The notes under the pieces are model-generated. The model had not been told where the DNA came from, did no database searches, and saw only the letters and a program-made list of their open reading frames with translations. A DNA stretch of 20,342 nucleotides from assembly GCA_002499945.1 (NCBI GenBank), contig DKYP01000115.1, positions 1 to 20,342 on the forward strand. Reading direction: 5' to 3'. Position numbers and translations under genes: made by a program. Origin of the DNA: Lachnoclostridium sp. UBA7097. GTDB lineage: Bacteria > Bacillota > Clostridia > Lachnospirales > Lachnospiraceae. Shown in pieces: positions 15,169 to 20,342 of the stretch; positions within the stretch are counted from its first letter, which is position 1, and each line of letters starts with the position of its first letter.

Positions 15169-16221
15169 ATGGGACAGAAATTTGATGTAAGGGAAGCTTT
15201 CTGGAATATACATAACAATACAGCACCAGGCCCTGAACGTACCGCTGCATATATAAAGACCATAAAGGAAGCTGACGAATCCGGCGACCCTTATGCAAGG
15301 CTTCATATGCGCGCCGATATGGCAGTTTTTGTGCCTTTTTATGATGATGCAGTTAAAGTCCTGCCTTATTGTGCGGAATTTATGCAGATAGCAGAAGAAT
15401 ATCCAGAAGCAGCAAAAGCAGATGATGTTTTTACAATAACAAGGGAAGCGGCATCACTTTCAATTATACTGCCACAGATAGAACTCCAGACATGTGAAAA
15501 AATGTTTGCGCAGATGGAAGAGTCGGCTAATGCATTAAAGCGCAGTGCAATAAGGCGGATGCATATGATTGCCACGGAATTTTATACATATATAGATTTA
15601 GAAAAAGCAGAAGAGCATTATAACCTTTTCAGGAATGAAAAGATGGGGATGTATTCAGCATGCAATGCATGTGAACAGCATTTGAAAGTCTGGTATACAT
15701 TAAAGAAAGGCGATGTAAAACTGGCACGTGAAATGGCAAACAGGATATTTAACGGAGGGCTTGTCTGCCATGATATACCGTGGCAGACATATGCAGTATT
15801 CCTTGAACACTATATGGATGAAGGCAGTATCAATGGACATGAAGCATTTGCCAGTAAATTAATACAGGGAGGCCTGCGTGATGTAAGCGACCTTTCCAAT
15901 GTGGGTACTATACTGCGCTGTATGTCAGTGATTAACCTGCAGAAAGGATTAAATATTTTACAACAGTACTGGAAATGGACAGTTAATATGTGGAACCAGC
16001 AGGCATTGTATTTCTTCTATAAAGGGGCGTGGTGCTGCTGCAGGGCAGCAGATGCAAATGGCAAAGAAGAAATATTATATCCGCCACATGAATTAAATAT
16101 AGGCAATAACACGGCAAAGTTTTTTGAAGAATGGTTTTATAACAAGGCAGAAGAAACAGCAAGAAAGTTTGACAAACGTAATGGTACAGGTTTTTACATG
16201 AAAGACTTAGGCAGGGCATAG
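15169..16221 (+). CDS. Paralog 2 of the four-cysteine helical family
   Basis: A 350-aa soluble, mostly helical protein of unknown function, homologous to the genes before and after the Hsp90-like gene. Its landmarks are LPQI near 101; YIDLEKAEEHY; ACNACEQ with Cys165 and Cys168; GDVKLA then CHDIP with Cys200; DLSNVGTILRC with Cys251; and EEWFYNKAEETARKFDKRNGT near the C-terminus. An extra CCC run occurs in GAWCCCRAA. A strong ribosome binding site (GGGGGAGGAG) overlaps the end of the Hsp90-like gene, and only 3 bp separate stop and start, so translation is probably coupled. The N-terminal region (about 25-60) matches paralog 3 better than paralog 1 (an IKEADE-S/A-G segment), suggesting 2 and 3 are the closer pair. 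Confidence 0.82.
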   Translation: MGQKFDVREAFWNIHNNTAPGPERTAAYIKTIKEADESGDPYARLHMRADMAVFVPFYDDAVKVLPYCAEFMQIAEEYPEAAKADDVFTITREAASLSIILPQIELQTCEKMFAQMEESANALKRSAIRRMHMIATEFYTYIDLEKAEEHYNLFRNEKMGMYSACNACEQHLKVWYTLKKGDVKLAREMANRIFNGGLVCHDIPWQTYAVFLEHYMDEGSINGHEAFASKLIQGGLRDVSDLSNVGTILRCMSVINLQKGLNILQQYWKWTVNMWNQQALYFFYKGAWCCCRAADANGKEEILYPPHELNIGNNTAKFFEEWFYNKAEETARKFDKRNGTGFYMKDLGRA

Positions 16222-16237
16222 GGAAGGGAGTGGTATA

Positions 16238-17329
16238 ATGGCAGGAAGTACATTTGATGGCGAAGCAATGTCAATAATACTGGATTTGCTTCCAAAAGGG
16301 GCAGAAAAAATAACTGCACTTAAAGAATATATAAAAGAAGCAGACGAAGCAGGAGAAGCATATTACCAGCTTATATGGCGTTATGATTATGCTTACCAGG
16401 CATATTTTTATGGAGACCCTGTAAGTGCAATGCCTATAGCATCAGAATTTACAGAAATATATGAGGCAAACCCGCATGCACTTGACAATGTGCCCGAAAA
16501 CGGAGGGGCTGAAGCTTATCTTATGATTACACAGATGGGACTTGACAATGTAGTGGCACTCCCGCAGGTTTCTATGGAAGAGTGGGAAGATATGATGGAC
16601 AGGTTCCACGCCCTTGTCAAAAGGTTTAACCTTGGACATAAGGTATACTGGTGGCAGCTTGCACGTTTCTGGCAGTATATTGACAAAGAAAAGGCGTACC
16701 AGTATTTCCAGAAATTCTGGAAAACAGGCAGGGACGGGCTTTCTGACTGCCGGGCATGTGAGCGTTGTTACGCAGTACATATGTCTTTACTTGCAGGCGA
16801 CAGGAAAGCAGCAGATGAATATGCCAAACCGCTAAAGGCAGGACGTACAAACTTCTGTAATGATGCGCCAAAACTTTACAGATATTATTACCTTGAAGAT
16901 GCGCTGGACAGAGGTGACTTAAAAGAAGCCACTATGTATGCAAACCAGCTGAATGTAAAACTTGAAAACCGCATACATGATTTAAGTTTCTTTGGCGCAA
17001 TAATACGCTGTTTTGCATATACTAATTTAGACAAAGCTGTTGAAAAATTTACATCTGGCATGAAACTGGCACTTGGGCTATGGGACCAGATTAAAGTTTA
17101 TGATTATTATAAGGGAGCATATGTGTGTTTCCATGAACTAGCCAAAATTAAAGAAGAAGTTACATTAAAACTTCCAGAGGCATTCCCGCTTTATGTAAAG
17201 GACGGGGTATATAACTGTAAAAACCTGTCACAATGGTTTTATGGACAGGCAGGAATAATTGGTGATAAATTTGACAAAAGGAATGGAAGCACTTATTTCA
17301 AGGAAAACCTGGCAATAGCATTATTATAA
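16238..17329 (+). CDS. Paralog 3 of the four-cysteine helical family
   Basis: A 363-aa soluble helical protein of the same unnamed family. Its landmarks are LPQV near 108; YIDKEKAYQYF; SDCRACERC with Cys171 and Cys174 and an extra cysteine at 177; AGDRKAA; FCNDAPK with Cys207, where the CHD[IV]P motif of the others has changed to CNDAP; DLSFFGAIIRCFA with Cys258; and SQWFYGQAG followed by FDKRNGS. The ribosome binding site GGGAAGGGAG starts right after the stop of paralog 2, leaving a 16-bp gap. It is the last gene of the Hsp90 operon and is followed by a strong hairpin. Three divergent copies in one operon suggest a hetero-oligomer or distinct partners for one chaperone (inference). Confidence 0.82.
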   Translation: MAGSTFDGEAMSIILDLLPKGAEKITALKEYIKEADEAGEAYYQLIWRYDYAYQAYFYGDPVSAMPIASEFTEIYEANPHALDNVPENGGAEAYLMITQMGLDNVVALPQVSMEEWEDMMDRFHALVKRFNLGHKVYWWQLARFWQYIDKEKAYQYFQKFWKTGRDGLSDCRACERCYAVHMSLLAGDRKAADEYAKPLKAGRTNFCNDAPKLYRYYYLEDALDRGDLKEATMYANQLNVKLENRIHDLSFFGAIIRCFAYTNLDKAVEKFTSGMKLALGLWDQIKVYDYYKGAYVCFHELAKIKEEVTLKLPEAFPLYVKDGVYNCKNLSQWFYGQAGIIGDKFDKRNGSTYFKENLAIALL

Positions 17330-17348
17330 ATATTATGCCCGCACCACA

Positions 17349-17393
17349 GGCCAGATACCATGTTACAGAAGTTATGCTACAAGGTATCTGGCC
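17349..17393. terminator. Strong 11-bp hairpin ending the Hsp90 operon
   Basis: GGCCAGATACC (17349-17359) pairs perfectly with GGTATCTGGCC (17383-17393) around a 23-nt loop. It starts 20 bp after paralog 3 and ends 9 bp before the stop of the opposing small gene, so it may serve both strands. No long U-run follows. Confidence 0.65.
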
Positions 17394-17401
17394 ACATTTA
17401 A

Positions 17402-17566
17402 TTACCTGGAATCTTCACAGCTTTTCTTCCTGGCAGTAATATTTTCTAACATATAGCCTAAAACCAGCAGGTCAGATGTAAGCTTTTCTAGTTCTTCCCC
17501 AGACATACATTCTGAAAGCTGGCAGGCAACAGTTGACAAAAAATATAAATTTGTACAATCAGGCAT
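17402..17566 (-). CDS. Small DUF6774-like protein, 54 aa
   Basis: This short minus-strand gene lies between the Hsp90 operon and the DUF3737 gene. The 54-aa product begins MPDCTNLYFLSTVACQLSEC, continues MSGEELEKLTSDLLVLGYML and ends in a basic, Cys-containing tail. The pattern of Cys, then LST-ACQLSEC, then S-x-EEL, then L-LG-ML-NI-A resembles, from memory, the small clostridial DUF6774 family (about 60 aa, function unknown). GGAG lies 7 nt upstream of the start, and AT-rich sequence with a TTGAAT-like -35 lies further upstream. Coding sense, ribosome binding site and family resemblance together support a real gene although it is short. Confidence 0.72.
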   Translation of the reverse strand: MPDCTNLYFLSTVACQLSECMSGEELEKLTSDLLVLGYMLENITARKKSCEDSR

Positions 17567-17664
17567 TGCATTGCTCCATTTAAAGCATTTAAAATATTTT
17601 TATAATATATTCAAATTTTTTAAAAATATGAAATATTAAATTTATATAATGGCAGGGGCAGCAG
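17567..17664. other. AT-rich spacer between divergent genes
   Basis: This region is strongly AT-rich with runs of A and T (about 17590-17650) and no ORF. It separates the divergent DUF6774-like and DUF3737 genes and probably holds the promoter of the former. Confidence 0.5.
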
Positions 17665-17693
17665 TTGAAAACCAAGAACCGGAATGGTACAAT
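17665..17693 (+). promoter_or_regulatory. Sigma-A-like promoter for DUF3737/DUF1877
   Basis: TTGAAA (17665-17670) and TACAAT (17688-17693) are separated by exactly 17 bp, 55 bp upstream of the DUF3737 start. Short inverted bases (GGTA and TACC) flank the -10. Confidence 0.65.
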
Positions 17694-17748
17694 ATACCGC
17701 ACCGGGAATATGTTACTATATATAATTAGATGAAAGGGGTAGTCTGTT

Positions 17749-18612
17749 ATGGAATTAATTGAAAATAAAATATTTGATATGGAAAGGGCGCTTTATGGAA
17801 GCAGCGGGCTGGCAATTAATAAGTGCAAATTTGACGGACCGGCAGACGGTGAAAGTGCATTAAAAGAATGCCAGGATATACAGGTATCAGACAGTTACTT
17901 TAACCTGCGTTACCCATTCTGGCATGACCACAGGTTAAGCATATCAGGTTCAGAAATGACAGAAAACTGCCGTGCCGCATTATGGTACTCAGAAAGTATA
18001 AATATTACCAATTCAAAACTCCACGGAATCAAAGCACTCAGGGAATGTAACAATATAAATATGCAGGAATGCAGCATTATTTCACCTGAATTTGGCTGGT
18101 CAGTACATAATATCACAATGAAAGACTGCACTGCACAGGGAGAATATTTCATGATGCGTTCAACAAGCCTTGGTTTTAATAATGTACACCTTGATGGCAA
18201 ATATTCATTCCAGTATATAGAAAACTCTGTTTTTGATAACTGTGAATTTCACACAAAAGATGCATTCTGGCATGCTAAAAATGTAACAATAAAAAACAGC
18301 ATTATAACAGGAGAGTACCTCGCATGGTACTGTGAAAACGTTACATTTGAAAATTGTAAAATTACCGGTACACAGCCACTTTGCTACTGCAAAGGGTTAA
18401 AACTTGCCAACTGTGAAATGTACGAAGCAGATTTATGTTTTGAAAAATCAGAAACAGAAGCTGTAATTACAACACCAGTTATAAGCATTAAAAACCCGCT
18501 TTCTGGCAATATTTACGTCCCGTCTGCTGGTGAAATCATCCGTGATGACAGCAATTCAAAGGGAAAAATAATAACCGGGGACAAAAACAGCAGAAAATGC
18601 CATTGCGCATAA
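17749..18612 (+). CDS. DUF3737 family protein (right-handed beta-helix-like)
   Basis: A 287-aa soluble protein of unknown function with the usual length and start (MELIENKIFDMERALYGS) of the DUF3737 family. It is built of irregular 20-residue-scale turns of the form 'N-x-[ITV]-x-N-[CS]-x-[IF]' (for example ITNSKLHG, MQECSII, FDNCEFH, IKNSIITG, FENCKITG, LANCEMYE), the hallmark of a parallel beta-helix. Turn-position aromatics (YPFWHD, WYSES, AFWHAKN, YLAWYCEN) recur every second or third turn. There is no signal peptide, so it is cytoplasmic. AAAGGGG lies about 10 nt before the ATG. The gene has its own promoter, and the DUF1877 gene follows after 53 bp. No catalytic motif is evident. Confidence 0.88.
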   Translation: MELIENKIFDMERALYGSSGLAINKCKFDGPADGESALKECQDIQVSDSYFNLRYPFWHDHRLSISGSEMTENCRAALWYSESINITNSKLHGIKALRECNNINMQECSIISPEFGWSVHNITMKDCTAQGEYFMMRSTSLGFNNVHLDGKYSFQYIENSVFDNCEFHTKDAFWHAKNVTIKNSIITGEYLAWYCENVTFENCKITGTQPLCYCKGLKLANCEMYEADLCFEKSETEAVITTPVISIKNPLSGNIYVPSAGEIIRDDSNSKGKIITGDKNSRKCHCA

Positions 18613-18616
18613 ATAT

Positions 18617-18647
18617 TTTACAATTTGATTATAATACCAGATACAAT
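18617..18647 (+). promoter_or_regulatory. Weak internal promoter candidate before DUF1877
   Basis: TTTACA (18617-18622) and TACAAT (18642-18647) are 19 bp apart in the 53-bp gap before the next gene. The spacing is long, so simple read-through from the DUF3737 promoter is at least as likely. Confidence 0.25.
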
Positions 18648-18665
18648 AAAAAGGAGATAAAAAAT

Positions 18666-19205
18666 ATGGGATGTCTTGCAGTTTTATTCGCACTATCAAA
18701 GCAGGATGTATTAAACCTGAAAGCAGTACCAAGAAAAGACCGTGCTTATTTTATGCATGAAGAAATAGAAGAAACATTTTTTGACGATTATCCAGAATAT
18801 ACACAGGAATTAGACAAATCATGGGACGTCATGCACCGTACACTTACAGATGGAAACCTTTCTTTTGAAGAAAAATGCAGGCCTCTGTGTTATGCAGTCC
18901 TTGCTGGAGAGCAATTATATGGAACAGAACCTGCAAACGGGGAATTTACCATCCCGGAAGGGGAAGAAAGCGACATTATTACACTTAAAACACCAGAACA
19001 GGTAGCACAGGTGGCGGCAGAACTTCCTAAAATAACAAAAGAATGGTTCAGGGAGCACTATTACAAGATAGATGAAGAAGACTATGGGTTTCCCCTGGAT
19101 GAAGAGGACTTTGAATACACATGGTACTGGTTCTGCGACAGCCTTCCATTCTGGGAAAGGGCAGCAAGGGAGAAAAAATATGTATTGTTTACAGCAGACC
19201 AGTAG
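18666..19205 (+). CDS. DUF1877/YfbM-like family protein
   Basis: A 179-aa soluble acidic protein. The start is ATG 18666, because AAGGAG (18651-18656) precedes it by 9 nt; an upstream in-frame ATG at 18597 overlaps the previous gene and has no ribosome binding site. Features matching the YfbM-type family are the MGCLAVLFALS start, the LDKSWDVMHRTLTDG segment around residue 53, LCYAVLAGEQLYG around 75, then a TPEQVAQVAAELPKI helix and a C-terminal segment with many Asp and Glu residues (YYKIDEEDYGFPLDEED). No catalytic site is known to me. It probably forms an operon with DUF3737 and is followed by a good terminator. Confidence 0.78.
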   Translation: MGCLAVLFALSKQDVLNLKAVPRKDRAYFMHEEIEETFFDDYPEYTQELDKSWDVMHRTLTDGNLSFEEKCRPLCYAVLAGEQLYGTEPANGEFTIPEGEESDIITLKTPEQVAQVAAELPKITKEWFREHYYKIDEEDYGFPLDEEDFEYTWYWFCDSLPFWERAAREKKYVLFTADQ

Positions 19206-19289
19206 GCAGGAAATAATTCATATTTTTCCAGCAATTTTTTAACCTTGCTATAAAAAATCCTGATAAACTGATATAATTATAATATCTTT

Positions 19290-19326
19290 AAAACTCTTAT
19301 GTAAAATATAAGAGTTTTATTTTTTT
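19290..19326 (+). terminator. Rho-independent terminator
   Basis: AAAACTCTTAT (19290-19300) pairs perfectly with ATAAGAGTTTT (19308-19318) around a 7-nt loop, followed by a 7-T run (19320-19326). It closes the DUF3737/DUF1877 unit. A TATAAT at 19272-19277 lies just upstream, so attenuation of a recombinase transcript cannot be excluded. Confidence 0.85.
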
Positions 19327-19350
19327 GCGTAAAACCCAATATAGTAACCA

Positions 19351-19503
19351 ATGGAGGAAAGAGTGAAAAATAAATTTTTCACTCAGGAAGTTTGTGCGCA
19401 CACGCCCAAACTTCTTTATGCACAAAAGGCGTGTGCGGATGGAGGAAATTATGAGGAAAATAACAGAAAAACTTGTAGAAAAATTCAGGGAATATCTTTA
19501 TGA
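19351..19503 (+). CDS. Possible leader peptide overlapping the recombinase start
   Basis: An open frame runs from ATG 19351, or from GTG 19363 with GGAGG (19353-19357) five nt upstream, to TGA 19501-19503, giving 50 or 46 residues. It reads through the hairpin and pseudoknot and overlaps the first 53 nt of the recombinase gene in another frame. The peptide (start KNKFFTQEVC, later PKLLYAQKAC) matches nothing I recognise. Ribosomes on it would melt the structure that precedes the recombinase ribosome binding site, as in translational attenuation. It might instead be incidental openness. Confidence 0.35.
   Translation: MEERVKNKFFTQEVCAHTPKLLYAQKACADGGNYEENNRKTCRKIQGISL
19361..19384 (+). promoter_or_regulatory. 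Perfect 10-bp leader hairpin
   Basis: GAGTGAAAAA (19361-19370) pairs with TTTTTCACTC (19375-19384), loop TAAA. It directly follows a GGAGGAAA and directly precedes the pseudoknot element in the recombinase leader. Confidence 0.6.
19387..19437 (+). promoter_or_regulatory. Potential H-type RNA pseudoknot upstream of recombinase
   Basis: Stem 1 is GAAGTTTG (19387-19394) with CAAACTTC (19407-19414). Stem 2 is CGCACACGCC (19397-19406) with GGCGTGTGCG (19428-19437). Both are perfect (8 and 10 bp) and interleave in pseudoknot order, with loops of 2, 0 and 13 nt. The recombinase ribosome binding site (GGAGGA, 19441-19446) starts 4 nt after stem 2. If both stems cannot form together, they are at least two competing hairpins. 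The same arms could act as DNA binding sites for the recombinase instead. Confidence 0.6.
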
Positions 19504-20326
19504 AGAAGAAAAAAGCAACGCAACAGCCAGTAAATATATCTGTGACCTGAATAAGTTAAAAGAATATGCAAATGGCCAGGAACTAAATAAAAAGCTTATA
19601 GTCAGTTATAAAGAACATTTACAGAATATGGGATGTTATAAATCAGGCAGCATAAATTCCTTTCTTGCAGCTGCCAACTGTTTTTTCCAGTTTATGGGCT
19701 GGAATGATTTAAAAGTAAAAACCATAAAAGTACAGAAAAGGGCATTTATACCAAACAACAGGGATTTATCCAAAGAAGAATATAAAAAACTTGTAGACGC
19801 AGCTGAAAAATCAGGCAAAATACAGCTTGCCATGATTATACAGACAATATGTGCAATAGGGCTGCGGGTAAGCGAACTTGCGTTTATAACTGTTAAAAGT
19901 GTAAACGAAGGAACAGTTATAGTTTACTGCAAAGGAAAAGAACGGCAGATTCTTATTCCAAAAGCACTACAAACCAGGCTTTTATACTATATACATAAAA
20001 ACGGCACAAGGCAGGGGGCAGTGTTCTGTACAAGAAATGGAAATCCTGTAAACCGCAGCAATATATGGCGTGAAATGAAATCACTTTGTGAGGACGCAGG
20101 AGTAGAACGGGAAAAAGTATTTCCGCACAACCTGCGCCATCTCTTTGCAAAAACCTTTTACCACTCTTGTAAAGATATAGCCAAACTTGCAGATATATTA
20201 GGACACAGCAGCATTGAAACAACAAGAATTTACATAATGACAACAATCAAAGAATACCAGAAACAGCTGGATAGCATGGACCTGGCTGTTGGAAAATGGG
20301 GCGGAAAAGAAGAACTTACAACATAA
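19451..20326 (+). CDS. Tyrosine recombinase/integrase
   Basis: A site-specific DNA recombinase of 291 aa from ATG 19451, chosen because GGAGGA lies 4 nt upstream; an in-frame GTG at 19394 falls inside the pseudoknot. Residues about 5-88 form an N-terminal SAM-like core-binding domain. The catalytic domain carries every expected residue: Arg139 (IGLRVSEL), a beta-hairpin Lys (KGKER, 161/163), His226 and Arg229 (HNLRHLF), His252 (LGHSS) and the nucleophile Tyr261 (TRIY). It resembles XerC/D-sized recombinases rather than large phage integrases, the size class used in phase-variable inversions and some mobile elements of Clostridia. No excisionase or relaxase is seen. The partner site is not identified. 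It is preceded by a strongly structured leader and followed by a palindrome. Confidence 0.93.
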   Translation: MRKITEKLVEKFREYLYEEEKSNATASKYICDLNKLKEYANGQELNKKLIVSYKEHLQNMGCYKSGSINSFLAAANCFFQFMGWNDLKVKTIKVQKRAFIPNNRDLSKEEYKKLVDAAEKSGKIQLAMIIQTICAIGLRVSELAFITVKSVNEGTVIVYCKGKERQILIPKALQTRLLYYIHKNGTRQGAVFCTRNGNPVNRSNIWREMKSLCEDAGVEREKVFPHNLRHLFAKTFYHSCKDIAKLADILGHSSIETTRIYIMTTIKEYQKQLDSMDLAVGKWGGKEELTT

Positions 20327-20342
20327 TAAAAATTATGTTGTA
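20317..20342. repeat. Perfect palindrome at recombinase stop and window edge
   Basis: TACAACATAAT (20317-20327) and ATTATGTTGTA (20332-20342) form an 11-bp inverted repeat with loop AAAA. It includes the recombinase stop codon and runs to the last base, so it may extend further. It is either a terminator, whose U-run would lie outside the window, or a recombination site. Confidence 0.6.

Noticed and set aside
18597..18665. 23-codon N-terminal extension of the DUF1877 protein
   Set aside because: It overlaps the DUF3737 end and lacks a ribosome site. AAGGAG precedes ATG 18666, and the family starts with MG.
19394..19450. 19-codon N-terminal extension of the recombinase from GTG 19394
   Set aside because: That GTG lies inside the pseudoknot arm without a ribosome binding site. 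ATG 19451 has GGAGGA at good spacing and matches the usual N-terminus.

Overview
This window looks like a chromosome segment of a low-to-mid GC, Gram-positive clostridial bacterium, most likely a motile Lachnospiraceae-type gut anaerobe. The grounds are strong AGGAGG-type ribosome binding sites, sigma-A-like promoters, heavy use of AGG and ATA codons, a CspB-like germination-type subtilase, a DUF6774-like small protein, a 7TM hybrid histidine kinase and a chemoreceptor. No rRNA, tRNA or CRISPR array was seen. The genus is inference.

Layout. (1) 1-3094: a LacI-family repressor (115-1128) with a hairpin after it, then a Csp-like S8 serine protease with intact catalytic triad (1236-3041) and a terminator. 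(2) 3318-5086: a MATE efflux pump with its own promoter, converging on a small membrane protein on the minus strand. (3) 5200-10694: a signalling block. A 7TM-PAS-HisKA-HATPase-REC-Hpt hybrid kinase (5432-8035) converges, with overlapping stops, on a LytTR response regulator (8030-8752, minus). That regulator is divergent from a methyl-accepting chemotaxis protein (9009-10694). The shared intergenic region carries an 11-bp tandem repeat on the regulator side and a near copy on the receptor side. (4) 10789-11478: a YfcE-like phosphoesterase with a helical C-terminal extension.

(5) 11562-17329 is the most unusual part: a compact four-gene operon made of three paralogous proteins of about 350-377 aa wrapped around an 818-aa Hsp90/HtpG-like ATPase. 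The paralogs share four cysteines at almost fixed spacing, a C-x2-C-E motif and a C-terminal FD-R/K-RNG motif. The ATPase has an unrecognised N-terminal domain joined by an Asn/Thr/Glu-rich linker. I infer a dedicated chaperone-plus-partner system and know no established name for it. (6) 17402-19205: a small antisense DUF6774-like gene, then a DUF3737 beta-helix-like protein and a DUF1877/YfbM-like protein, probably cotranscribed.

(7) 19290-20342: a terminator, then a highly structured leader with a perfect hairpin and a potential H-type pseudoknot. A short leader ORF passes through it and overlaps the start of a complete tyrosine recombinase. A perfect palindrome lies at the recombinase stop codon and the window edge. 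This end may be the boundary of a mobile or invertible element.
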